From Mucilaginibacter kameinonensis (GTDB taxonomy: Bacteria > Bacteroidota > Bacteroidia > Sphingobacteriales > Sphingobacteriaceae): DNA of 64,000 nt. The position numbers and the translations under genes were made by a program. Under the pieces are notes generated by a model. The model was not told the DNA's origin and did not search any database. It saw only the letters and a list, made by a program, of their open reading frames with translations. The DNA lies in NCBI RefSeq assembly GCF_003675385.1, contig NZ_RCWZ01000002.1, forward strand, positions 248,001 through 312,000, given 5' to 3'. Below are positions 15,558 through 23,810 of the stretch, piece by piece. Every line of letters begins with the position of its first letter. The stretch's first letter is position 1.

Positions 15558-17369
15558 CTACTTATTCAATTTCTCACCTTCCTTAATTACCGCCTGGTTT
15601 ACTTCCCTTACCCTTTCTATTTCCATTTTTTCAACGGCCCTGTCATAGGTTAAAACGCCGTTTACCTCGTGTTCAACGTCGGTGGTTTGCGTGTATATGG
15701 CAACGCTTAATCCTTTATATTTCATAAGTTGCTCTACTTCATCCAGCAAAAATACGTAACGATCGGTAAGTCTGGCTTTGGTTGGTTCATAATCATAGGC
15801 ATTGTTGTGTACCGGCCACATGTGCCCACGTACAAAAAGGCCAACGCCTCCAAATTCGCCCAGCGAGGCAGCCCTGTGATCATCAGGGACAGACGCGCCA
15901 TACGGCCCCACGTAAATGTGTGTATCCACATAATCGCCGTTGCCAGGGTCGCCATAAGGCTTTTGATAATCGGGATTATTATTAAAGCCAGAGTTGCCGT
16001 TAACCAGGCGCGACGGATCGTACTGCTTAACCCAATTGGTGATATTCTTTACATCAAATGCGCCCCAATTTTCGTTAAAAGGTATCCAGGTAATAATGGA
16101 TGGCGAGTTATAATGATCGTCGATAATAGCTTTTAACTCTTTACGATAAACTTTTCTGTTTTGCGTGGTATCTTCATTTTGGTACCATATAGCGGGCATA
16201 TCCTGCCAAACCAGCAAGCCCATTTTGTCGGCCCAATAGTAAAAACGCTGAGGCTCGGTTTTCATGTGTTTACGGATCAGGTTGTAGCCAGCCTTTTTAG
16301 TATACTCCATGTCAAACTTCAGCGCCTCTTCCGTTGGCGCGGTTAAAACACCATCGGGCCAGTAACCCTGGTCGAGCAAACCAAGCTGCATAATGAATTT
16401 GCCATTAATAAGCGGGCGGATTACACCGTTAAGCTTGCCCAATTTAATATCGCGCATGCCAAAATAGCTTTTAACCTCGTCGGCCTGGCTGCCATCGGCG
16501 TTATAAAACGTAAGCTTCAGATCATATAAAAACGGAGAATCAGGCGACCATAAAACAGGGTTTTCGATGGGAAGATAAAAATAGGTTCCCCCGGTTGCGC
16601 TAACCTGCGAAACCTCTTTGCCGTTGTTTAAAGCAACTGCTCTGATCTTGCCCGAACCAACTGCATTGACAAATACTTTCAAGCGCTTGCCCTCTAAATC
16701 GGGCAAAAGGCGGATATCTTTTATGTACGATTTGCTCACCGGCTCCAGCCAAACGGTTTGCCATATGCCCGACGAAAAAGTATAGTCACCACGTGGTCCG
16801 TTTTTACCTGAAGGCGTTTTGCCGTCGTTAGGGTCATTAGCGGCAACAATAAGGGTATTACTGCCTTTCTTTAAATATGGAGTGATATCAAAGCTGAATG
16901 AATCATAACCGCCCGAGTGTGAGCCTGCTTTTTTACCATTTACAAAAACAGTGGCATCGTGATCAACCGCGCCAAAATGGACAATAACCTGTTTGTTTTG
17001 CCATTTTGAAGGAATCTCAAAGCTGCGGCGGTACCACATGTTGATCTCCTGTTTACGTTGCACTCCGGAAATTACAGACTCGGGACAGTAGGGTACCAAT
17101 ATTTTATCCGCTTTACCCTCAAATGATGCCGGCGTTTCGGGATTTAAAGCATTGGGAGCATCTTTACCACCACGATAATCCCATTTACCATTGAGGCAAA
17201 GCCAGTCGTTACGTTGCAGCTGAGGCCTTGGATAATCTGCTAAAGGGATCTGGGCCTGCATGGCGGCGTTTGTCCACTGGGTAGGCAGTTTTGCTTCCTG
17301 GGCAGATGTGATGCAGCTGCCTGCTATCAGCATGGAAACCAGCATAATTGCTTTGCTGTAAATTTTCAT
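15558..17369 (-). CDS. Secreted glycoside hydrolase family 2 enzyme (beta-galactosidase-like)
   Basis: 603 residues with a signal peptide (MKIYSKAIMLVSMLIAGSCI, cleavage after ITSA). The N-terminal jelly-roll sugar-binding domain is at about 45-210 (LNGKWDYRGG, NMWYRRSFEIP, VHFGAVDHDATVFVNGKKAG). An immunoglobulin-like domain follows at about 215-310. The TIM barrel has ITWIPFNENWGAFD (acid/base Glu433) and AASLGEFGGVG (nucleophile Glu505). It is at the short end for GH2, without the C-terminal domains of LacZ. Substrate could be a beta-galactoside, beta-glucuronide or beta-mannoside and cannot be decided from sequence. It is not in a SusCD locus; its neighbours are unrelated. Confidence 0.93.
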   Translation of the reverse strand: MKIYSKAIMLVSMLIAGSCITSAQEAKLPTQWTNAAMQAQIPLADYPRPQLQRNDWLCLNGKWDYRGGKDAPNALNPETPASFEGKADKILVPYCPESVISGVQRKQEINMWYRRSFEIPSKWQNKQVIVHFGAVDHDATVFVNGKKAGSHSGGYDSFSFDITPYLKKGSNTLIVAANDPNDGKTPSGKNGPRGDYTFSSGIWQTVWLEPVSKSYIKDIRLLPDLEGKRLKVFVNAVGSGKIRAVALNNGKEVSQVSATGGTYFYLPIENPVLWSPDSPFLYDLKLTFYNADGSQADEVKSYFGMRDIKLGKLNGVIRPLINGKFIMQLGLLDQGYWPDGVLTAPTEEALKFDMEYTKKAGYNLIRKHMKTEPQRFYYWADKMGLLVWQDMPAIWYQNEDTTQNRKVYRKELKAIIDDHYNSPSIITWIPFNENWGAFDVKNITNWVKQYDPSRLVNGNSGFNNNPDYQKPYGDPGNGDYVDTHIYVGPYGASVPDDHRAASLGEFGGVGLFVRGHMWPVHNNAYDYEPTKARLTDRYVFLLDEVEQLMKYKGLSVAIYTQTTDVEHEVNGVLTYDRAVEKMEIERVREVNQAVIKEGEKLNK

Positions 17370-17491
17370 GAGTAAAATGTTATAATTGATGAGGTTATGC
17401 CGCCCAAAATAGGGAATAAATAACTGTTATCATAACATTTTATTAGGGGTGTCTATGTGTGTTTTCTTAATTAGGAAGTCTTTTAAAAAAG

Positions 17492-17626
17492 CGTCATAGC
17501 GAGGTACGAAGCAATCCTTTGTCCACCACGTCATTGCGAGGCACGAAGCAATCCCCGATGAGCAGAGCTGCTAAGCAAATCCACCCTGTATAGATCGCGA
17601 TTGCTTCGTGCCTTACAGCAATGACG
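17492..17626. repeat. GTCATTGCGAG palindromic element, copy B (doubled left end)
   Basis: Two left ends in tandem (CGTCATAGCGAGGTACGAAG at 17492 and CGTCATTGCGAGGCACGAAG at 17529) and one right end (GCGATTGCTTCGTGCC from 17597). The TGTATAG core is present. The doubling suggests insertion of one copy into another or partial duplication. Confidence 0.75.
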
Positions 17627-17637
17627 ATCTTATATAT

Positions 17638-18090
17638 CTACCCCTTAACATACACCGGCAACTCTTCAATAAATTGGTAAGTACAATTTTCATGGTCAAT
17701 GGTGCAGTAATAATGCTGCAGACCATTGCTTACTGCAAGCAGGGATACCTTATGCACCATATTATACCGGGCTATCTGGTCGAAGGTTTTTTGATCGATA
17801 GTTACTGAAGGCGCTTTGCATTCCACCATTAAGATGCGTTGCCCATCGGGATTGAATACTACAATATCGGTGCGCTTTTGCAGGGTATTAAGCTTAAGGC
17901 CGCCTTCCAGTTTGATGAGCGAGCGGGGATAGTTTTTTTGCTTAATGAGATATTGTACAAAATGCTGGCGTACCCATTCTTCGGGTGTAATGACGATGGT
18001 TTTCTTACGGATCTCGTCAAAAAGGGTTAATGTGCCGTTATCGTCGCTTATTTTGAAGGGGTGAGGGGGCAGATTAAGCGGTTGGAGCAT
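17638..18090 (-). CDS. HsdR N-terminal-domain protein, stand-alone PD-(D/E)xK nuclease fold
   Basis: 150 residues matching the small HsdR_N_2 family. The putative nuclease core is TDIVVFNPDGQRILMVECKA (Asp, then ExK), preceded by WVRQHFVQYLI. It lacks the helicase and specificity modules of a type I restriction system, and no hsdM or hsdS is nearby, so it is not part of a classical restriction unit. It is divergent from holA, a gene pair often seen in Bacteroidota, which hints at a DNA-maintenance role (inference). Confidence 0.8.
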   Translation of the reverse strand: MLQPLNLPPHPFKISDDNGTLTLFDEIRKKTIVITPEEWVRQHFVQYLIKQKNYPRSLIKLEGGLKLNTLQKRTDIVVFNPDGQRILMVECKAPSVTIDQKTFDQIARYNMVHKVSLLAVSNGLQHYYCTIDHENCTYQFIEELPVYVKG

Positions 18091-18144
18091 TTTGAAAAGT
18101 CTGAAGTATTAAGTTATTAGTCTTAAGCCGGGGTTCAAAATTAA

Positions 18145-18152
18145 CAAATATA
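18145..18152 (-). promoter_or_regulatory. -7 element of the HsdR-N gene
   Basis: Minus-strand TATATTTG, perfect TAnnTTTG, about 55 bp upstream of the ATG at 18090. Confidence 0.5.
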
Positions 18153-18206
18153 TCGTTGGGCATTCTTCTAAATAAAAATACATTCCACTTTTGGCTCGGT
18201 ACTTAG

Positions 18207-18214
18207 TACTTTTG
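18207..18214 (+). promoter_or_regulatory. -7 element of holA
   Basis: TACTTTTG, perfect TAnnTTTG, 12 bp before the ATG at 18226. A TTTG at 18190-18193 is only 13 bp upstream, closer than the usual spacing. The transcript is nearly leaderless. Confidence 0.5.
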
Positions 18215-18225
18215 AAGTTCAAAAT

Positions 18226-19248
18226 ATGACTGCTGCCGAGATATTAAAGGACCTTAAGAACCGTAAGTTTAAACCACTGTACCTGTTGCATGGTGAGGAG
18301 CCTTATTTTATCGATCTGGTGAGTAATTATGTTGAACATCATCTGCTTCCGGAGCACGAGCGCGGTTTTAACCAAACCGTGGTTTATGGCAAGGATACTG
18401 ATATCATGACCGTGCTTAACGCCGCCAAGCGTTACCCCATGATGGCCGATTACCAGGTTGTACTGGTAAAGGAAGCCCAGGATATGAAATGGGGTAAAGA
18501 AGATGATAACAAAAAAAGCATCGACCCGGTATTAAGTTATCTCGAAAATCCGCTGCCGAGTACCATTCTTGTTTTCTGCTATAAGTACGGCAAGTTTGAC
18601 AAGCGTAAGAAAACCTACAAAGCCATCGAAAAAAAGGGGCTCATTTTTGAATCGGCCACTTTGTATGATAATAAGGTTCCGGCCTGGGTTGAAGGTTTTG
18701 TGAGTGAAAAAGGCTATAAAATGAACCAGCAGGGATCGGCTATGATTGCCGAATACCTGGGAAACGACCTCGCCAAAATTGCCAATGAGCTTGAAAAGCT
18801 GATGCTGAACGTTAGCGCCGGGCAGGAAATCACGCTGAAACACATTCAGGATAACATTGGCATCAGCAAGGAGTATAATGTGTTTGAGCTGCAAACCGCG
18901 CTTACCAAAAAGGATGCCTACAAGGTAAACCAGATCATCAACTACTTTGAAGCCAATCCCAAATCAAACCCCATTGTGCTGGTGTTAGGTAACTTGAACA
19001 ACTTTTTTAGTAAAGTACTGGTTTATCATTATGTAAAAGATAAAACCCCGCAAAACCTGGCTAAAGAGATGGGGGTAAATCCATACTTTATAAAAGATTA
19101 TGAACAGGCTGCCCGCAACTATCCGCTTGGTAAAGTTTTCCAGGTAATCAGCTACCTGCGCGAATATGATCTGAAAAGCAAAGGTGTTGAATCAAACGCC
19201 CCGCATGGCGAGTTGATGAAGGAACTGATGTTTAAGATTTTGCATTAA
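18226..19248 (+). CDS. holA: DNA polymerase III subunit delta
   Basis: 340 residues; clamp-loader subunit that opens the beta sliding clamp. Family signatures are AEILKDLKNRKFKPLYLLHG at the N-terminus, EPYFID, a central AAA-like fold (YPMMADYQVVLVKEAQDM), AEYLGNDLAKIANELEKLML, and the C-terminal collar domain (NPIVLVLGNLNNFFSKVLVY). No Walker A motif is present, normal for delta. Divergent from the HsdR-N gene and followed 20 bp later by a small membrane protein gene. Confidence 0.95.
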   Translation: MTAAEILKDLKNRKFKPLYLLHGEEPYFIDLVSNYVEHHLLPEHERGFNQTVVYGKDTDIMTVLNAAKRYPMMADYQVVLVKEAQDMKWGKEDDNKKSIDPVLSYLENPLPSTILVFCYKYGKFDKRKKTYKAIEKKGLIFESATLYDNKVPAWVEGFVSEKGYKMNQQGSAMIAEYLGNDLAKIANELEKLMLNVSAGQEITLKHIQDNIGISKEYNVFELQTALTKKDAYKVNQIINYFEANPKSNPIVLVLGNLNNFFSKVLVYHYVKDKTPQNLAKEMGVNPYFIKDYEQAARNYPLGKVFQVISYLREYDLKSKGVESNAPHGELMKELMFKILH

Positions 19249-19268
19249 TACCTACTCATTTAACCGTT

Positions 19269-19652
19269 ATGACCCTATCATCACTATCAAGAGCCAATAC
19301 AGCATCCACCCTTATCCGTATTTCGGCGGTTTTATATTTGGTTTATTATTATCTGAATTGGGGAGGATCTGCTTCTTTTAATGTTGCCTTAGCTACCTGT
19401 ATTGCACTGGGGATATTACTGCTGCTTGCGCTTTTTATCAGGCAGGGACACAAATGGGCCAAATGGGTATTACTGGGTTTATTGCTTTTAACCATAACGC
19501 CCGATGTTGTCAATCTTCCCGCTACGTTTAAGACAAACATTATTGCGGGTTGTATAGCAATCGTCATTGATGTATTACAAATAAGCGCGCTTGTTTTGCT
19601 TTTTAAAAAGGATAAAGAGAGGCCGGCGGCCGAAGATACCGGGGCGTTATAA
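19269..19652 (+). CDS. Small membrane protein with four predicted helices
   Basis: 127 residues, mostly hydrophobic, with helices at about 14-31, 38-57, 64-81 and 89-110, and a charged C-terminal tail (KKDKERPAAEDTGAL). No catalytic motif. It lies 20 bp after holA and may share its transcript. Family not recognised. Confidence 0.7.
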   Translation: MTLSSLSRANTASTLIRISAVLYLVYYYLNWGGSASFNVALATCIALGILLLLALFIRQGHKWAKWVLLGLLLLTITPDVVNLPATFKTNIIAGCIAIVIDVLQISALVLLFKKDKERPAAEDTGAL

Positions 19653-19932
19653 AAAGTTCTCCAAAATCATTTCTAATTAATTAAATCCCGTAACATTTTT
19701 GTTAAGTGTAGCGCTACTTAGTGTTTGACCGTATACACGTATTTATTCATGAAAACTTCATTTTGGGCCGGTACACACCGTTTTTTGGCCTGACTTTCTA
19801 TTATCCTGACTTTCATGTAATTGATTATTTACAATGTAACAAAAATATTCAGCCTATTAATCTCTAAGTTCACTTGTCCTAAGCGCTTTTTGGGGCTAAT
19901 TAACAAGCTTAACTAACTTAGAAATTACGGTC
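19653..19932. other. 280-bp gap without a gene
   Basis: Contains the palindrome GTAGCGCTAC (19708-19717) and two direct copies of CCTGACTTTC (around 19790 and 19806). No ORF and no clear promoter for cysC was seen; the palindrome may be a regulator site. Confidence 0.4.
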
Positions 19933-20499
19933 ATGATACTTTTATTTTGCGGATTATCGGGTGCGGGCAAAACAACTTTAGCAAAAAGTGTAGCCGCCGA
20001 ATTAAAGAGTCTGAATATTAAAATTGAGATCATTGACGGTGATGAATACCGCGCGGCACTTTGCCGCGATCTGGGCTTTAGCAAAGAAGACCGTAATGAA
20101 AACATTCGCCGCCTGGGCTTTGTAGCCAGTCGCTTTAGCGCGCAGGGCATAGTTACTATTGTTAGCGCCATAAACCCTTATGATGAGATCAGGCAGGAAC
20201 TTGCCGAAAAATATGATCATGTAAACATTGTTCATGTAGACTGTCCGGTTAATAAGCTTATAGACCGCGATACCAAAGGCTTGTATAAACGAGCGCTCCT
20301 TCCCGATGGACACCCCGATAAATTGAATAACCTGACAGGGATTAATGATACGTTTGAAATACCTGTTAACCCCGACCTGTATATTGATACCTGCAATTAT
20401 ACCATACAACAAAGTACCTCTTCACTGCTATATTATATTATAAACAATCTGCATCCTGTTAAAAAGCAGACCAACAAGATACCAAGCTATACCTCATAA
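19933..20499 (+). CDS. cysC: Adenylylsulfate (APS) kinase
   Basis: 188 residues; phosphorylates adenosine 5'-phosphosulfate to PAPS, the activated sulfate donor. P-loop GLSGAGKTTLA (about 8-18), EIIDGDEYRAALCRDLGFSK (the DGD and RxxL-LGF APS-binding block), EDRNENIRRLGFVA, VSAINPY and the lid region LYKRALLPDG. It is followed 23 bp later by a sulfotransferase, the PAPS user. No cysD/cysN or assimilatory reductase is nearby, so the pair serves sulfation, not cysteine synthesis (inference). Confidence 0.93.
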   Translation: MILLFCGLSGAGKTTLAKSVAAELKSLNIKIEIIDGDEYRAALCRDLGFSKEDRNENIRRLGFVASRFSAQGIVTIVSAINPYDEIRQELAEKYDHVNIVHVDCPVNKLIDRDTKGLYKRALLPDGHPDKLNNLTGINDTFEIPVNPDLYIDTCNYTIQQSTSSLLYYIINNLHPVKKQTNKIPSYTS

Positions 20500-20522
20500 A
20501 AAAGGACGCTTATAACTGATTT

Positions 20523-21353
20523 ATGCAAAAAAGAGTACTGATCATTACCGGAATGCACCGTTCCGGCACCTCGCTTATTACCCAGTGGTTAAGTAAATGC
20601 GGCCTGCAAACCGGCGAAAAACTTGTGCCCGGAAGTTACGGCAATGTAGAGGGGCATTTTGAAGATATCGAGTTTTTGAAAATGCACGAAGAGATCCTGG
20701 CCGATCATAACCTGCCATCATCGGGGCTTACGGTTGAGCACGTGGCCGAGTTTACTATTTACGAAAAGGAAAAGCTTAAAAGCATTATTAAGGTAAAACA
20801 GCAGCTGTACGATCAGTGGGGATGGAAAGATCCGCGTACTTGTTTGTTTTTGGATGTATACAAAGAGTTACTGCCGGATGCCTGTTATCTGGTGATCCTG
20901 CGCGATTATCAATCGGTAGTAAGTTCGCTTTTAAGGCGCGAATTTAAATGGGTAGATAACAAATACATGGCCCGCAAATATTTTTCAAGACTGGTGTGGA
21001 CTAAGTTCAGGCGGGCCCGCCGTATGGTACAGTTTTGTAATGATCATGCTACCGAATATCTAAAAGTCTGGATAGCCTACAACCAGGATATCCTGAAATG
21101 TATTGAGACTTTACCCCGCGATGCTTTTGTTGTGGTTAACTACTCCATGCTGAAAGATGAGGACGAGCAGGTTTTTGAATACCTGAAAAGCAAGTGGAAC
21201 CTGGCCTTAAAATACTCAAGGTTCAGGGATATTTTTAAAGAAAACCTTATTGGGCCAGACATCGATTTAAATCAATTTATTACCGATAAAACCCTTATAT
21301 CCCAGGCGATAGTATTACAGGATAAACTTAAAGGATATATGCTTGCCGATTGA
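20523..21353 (+). CDS. PAPS-dependent sulfotransferase family protein
   Basis: 276 residues. The 5'-phosphosulfate loop is IITGMHRSGTSLITQWL (about 7-23) and the 3'-phosphate site resembles VILRDYQSVVSSLLRREF (about 118-135). It transfers sulfate from PAPS to a hydroxyl acceptor, in bacteria usually a polysaccharide, lipid or small molecule. The preceding APS kinase would supply PAPS. The acceptor is unknown; no glycosyltransferase cluster adjoins. It has no membrane helix and is probably cytoplasmic. Confidence 0.88.
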   Translation: MQKRVLIITGMHRSGTSLITQWLSKCGLQTGEKLVPGSYGNVEGHFEDIEFLKMHEEILADHNLPSSGLTVEHVAEFTIYEKEKLKSIIKVKQQLYDQWGWKDPRTCLFLDVYKELLPDACYLVILRDYQSVVSSLLRREFKWVDNKYMARKYFSRLVWTKFRRARRMVQFCNDHATEYLKVWIAYNQDILKCIETLPRDAFVVVNYSMLKDEDEQVFEYLKSKWNLALKYSRFRDIFKENLIGPDIDLNQFITDKTLISQAIVLQDKLKGYMLAD

Positions 21354-21563
21354 CAGATAAAAATCCTTTGCATTTAATTATACACATTGGTGAAAAATTG
21401 AAATGATACCTGTGTAATAAATTGTGAAAGCAATCCAATTTCTTGTACAATCGTTCTTGTGATTTGATAATCAGCTGATTATTTCTTCAAATTCGTTTTA
21501 CGCAACATTTTTAAGCGCTGGTTGCGGCGCTTAGTTTAACCAACGTAAAACTGGGAGGGGGAT

Positions 21564-22151
21564 ATGAAAGCTAAGTTTCTTTGCTACTTGCCCTACAGGG
21601 TAGTCACAGGGCTTTTGATCATCATGTGTTTACACTCGCCGGGCTTTTCTCAGGCCGGGAAAGTTGGGTCGTTGGCTTATTTGAAGGCCCGCAACGGTAT
21701 TGGCGGATTTACTTTGGGCGGCGTATTAACCGGCGAGCAGGAGCAGAGCCTGGCCTATCTTGACGGTGAGGGTAGTAAGCCGGATGCAGATAGCTGTATC
21801 ACCTATGAGTATCATTCCGAAAAACCAATAGAGCTGGAAGGTGGCTTAACTGCAAGCCATATTTGCGTACGCACCTATGACCATAAGGTGGTGAATATCT
21901 ATGTTTTTTTTAACCGCGACCAGGGATACAAAATGCTCAGCAAGTTTTTGCATTGGTATGGTACCTTCACGGCAAAGCCCAATGATTACCAGGACGTTTA
22001 TATGTGGGAGTCGCGCACGGTAAAACTACTGCTAAGCTTTCATCCCGATGATGAACAGGGGATAGCGGTTTATACCTCGGTCCCGCTAACCAATACTTTA
22101 AATGCCAGAAATGCTAAAAGGTTATCCCAGTTGTTGACGAGTAATCAGTAA
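21564..22151 (+). CDS. Secreted protein of unknown function
   Basis: 195 residues with an N-terminal hydrophobic export signal (about 12-30, ending GFSQAG). The body has a repeated pattern around FTLGGVLTGEQEQSLAYLDG and a Tyr/Trp-rich C-terminal half (FLHWYGTFTAKPNDYQDVYM). An unusually strong purine-rich ribosome site, GGGAGGGGG, lies just upstream of the ATG, atypical for Bacteroidota. No family recognised. Confidence 0.7.
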   Translation: MKAKFLCYLPYRVVTGLLIIMCLHSPGFSQAGKVGSLAYLKARNGIGGFTLGGVLTGEQEQSLAYLDGEGSKPDADSCITYEYHSEKPIELEGGLTASHICVRTYDHKVVNIYVFFNRDQGYKMLSKFLHWYGTFTAKPNDYQDVYMWESRTVKLLLSFHPDDEQGIAVYTSVPLTNTLNARNAKRLSQLLTSNQ

Positions 22152-22279
22152 AAAGGCTCCCCTACATTACCACTCCAACCCGTAATATAATTGTAACAAA
22201 GCCTATATCGCCTGCCAGGCATTTTAGTTTCTGCCTCCTTTTTTACATTTTTACGTAACAATAAATTTATACCGTACAA

Positions 22280-22687
22280 ATGCAACATTGGTTAGTTAAG
22301 AGTGAGCCCTTTAAATACAGCTGGGAAAAATTTAATAAGGATGGTCGTACTTTTTGGGATGGTGTGCGCAATTACCAGGCGCGCAACAATCTCAGGGAAA
22401 TGAAAGAGGGCGACCTTGTTTTATTTTATCACAGTAACGAGGGAAAAGAGATAGTAGGCATAGCCAAAGTAGTAAAAGAAGCTTACCAGGACCCTACAAC
22501 TGATGATACCAATTGGGTGGTTGTTGACCTTTCTCCGGTTGAGGCCCTCAAAACCCCGGTAACCCTTGAGCAGATCAAAGCCGATCCTCAATTACAGGAT
22601 ATTGGTTTGGTAAGGCAGGGACGCCTATCTGTAATGGGCGTAAAGCGCGAAGAGTTTGATCATATCTTAGCGCTGGGCAGTAAATGA
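22280..22687 (+). CDS. EVE domain protein (PUA-like)
   Basis: 135 residues, nearly all one EVE domain: HWLVKSEPFKYSWEKF at the start, TFWDGVRNYQARNNLREMKE, GDLVLFYHSN, VGIAKVVKEAY. EVE domains have an aromatic pocket proposed to bind modified bases in DNA or RNA. The stop overlaps the start of the next gene (ATGA), so it is translationally coupled to a CBM9-like gene that has no obvious functional link to it. Confidence 0.92.
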   Translation: MQHWLVKSEPFKYSWEKFNKDGRTFWDGVRNYQARNNLREMKEGDLVLFYHSNEGKEIVGIAKVVKEAYQDPTTDDTNWVVVDLSPVEALKTPVTLEQIKADPQLQDIGLVRQGRLSVMGVKREEFDHILALGSK

Positions 22688-23805
22688 AATCACCAGGGAA
22701 TTGTCTTAATCGTTTTGTTAAACCCGGCCTAACCGCCGCGTTATTGATATTACCCGGACTTGTAAGCGCGCAGGATGCTTTTAAAGAGTTTCCGGATTTA
22801 TTTACTGTTCCGTACAGTTATGTTGCAAAGCATGTAAAACAGCCGCCGGTAATTGATGGCGATGTGGAAGATGCCGTATGGCAGCAAGCTCAATGGACGC
22901 AGGATTTCCAGGACATTGAAGGCAGGCTTAAACCGGCACCACCATTGCAAACCAATGTTAAAATGCTTTGGGATGATAATTACCTGTATGTTGCCGCGCG
23001 AATTAAAGACCCGCATGTTTGGGCTACGCTTACCCATCATGATGATATTATTTACCTGGATAACGATTTTGAGCTTTTTATTGATCCCAATAACAGCACA
23101 CATAAATATTTTGAAATTGAGGTAAATGCCCTCAATACCATATTCGATCTGTTTTTGACCAAGCCTTACCGTAATGGAGGCGCTGCTGTAACCGGATGGG
23201 ATACACACGGCCTGCGTTCGGCGGTAAAAGTTCAGGGAACACTGAACAACCCTTCGGACACGGATAAGGGCTGGACGGTTGAAATGGCTATCCCTTTTAA
23301 GGCTATAGCCGGTGGGTTTAACAGGGCGAAAATAAAGGACGGTACCATGTGGCGGATCAATTTTTCGCGGGTGGAGTATGATACCAAGGTGCAGAACGGT
23401 AAATATGTAAAGCTGCAGGATAACAATGGCAAGGATTTACCCGAGCATAATTGGGTGTGGAGCAACCAGGGGCTGATTAACATGCATTACCCCGAGCGTT
23501 GGGGCTACCTGCTGTTTACCGAGCGTGATGATGCGAAGTTTGAGATGCCTTATAGTGAAGAGCAAAAGAAGCACCTCTGGCTGGTTTACTACAAACAGAA
23601 ACAGTGGTTTAAAGATCATCACGAATACCTTTCTTCATTAAAAGATTTGGGTATCGAAAATAAAGTAACGGTAACGGGCAATGCCAACGAGCTTAAACTG
23701 GAAGCTACCCCTCACCAGTTTATAGCTTATATTACCGATACTAAAACCAATGCTACCTATTCAATTGACCAGGATGGCCTGGTACAGCAGCTGATAAATC
23801 CCTAA
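22684..23805 (+). CDS. Carbohydrate-binding CBM9-like secreted protein
   Basis: 373 residues with a signal peptide (up to LPGLVSAQ). The CBM9-like module is at about 50-260 (VIDGDVEDAVWQQAQWTQDF, VKMLWDDNYLYVAARIKDPH, DNDFELFIDPNNSTHKYFEI, WTVEMAIPFKAI) and the tail has about 110 further residues. Proteins of this family bind glycans at the cell surface or are parts of secreted glycosidases. It is coupled to the EVE gene upstream and lies 5 bp before a GHL10-like gene, so the latter two likely act on the same glycan. Confidence 0.88.
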   Translation: MKSPGNCLNRFVKPGLTAALLILPGLVSAQDAFKEFPDLFTVPYSYVAKHVKQPPVIDGDVEDAVWQQAQWTQDFQDIEGRLKPAPPLQTNVKMLWDDNYLYVAARIKDPHVWATLTHHDDIIYLDNDFELFIDPNNSTHKYFEIEVNALNTIFDLFLTKPYRNGGAAVTGWDTHGLRSAVKVQGTLNNPSDTDKGWTVEMAIPFKAIAGGFNRAKIKDGTMWRINFSRVEYDTKVQNGKYVKLQDNNGKDLPEHNWVWSNQGLINMHYPERWGYLLFTERDDAKFEMPYSEEQKKHLWLVYYKQKQWFKDHHEYLSSLKDLGIENKVTVTGNANELKLEATPHQFIAYITDTKTNATYSIDQDGLVQQLINP

Positions 23806-23810
23806 ACTCC

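Noticed and set aside
17638..18090. Type I restriction-modification system
   Set aside because: Only the small HsdR-N domain is present; there is no helicase, hsdM or hsdS, and the gene pairs with holA.
19933..20499. Assimilatory sulfate-reduction operon
   Set aside because: No reductase or sulfurylase gene is linked; the partner is a sulfotransferase.
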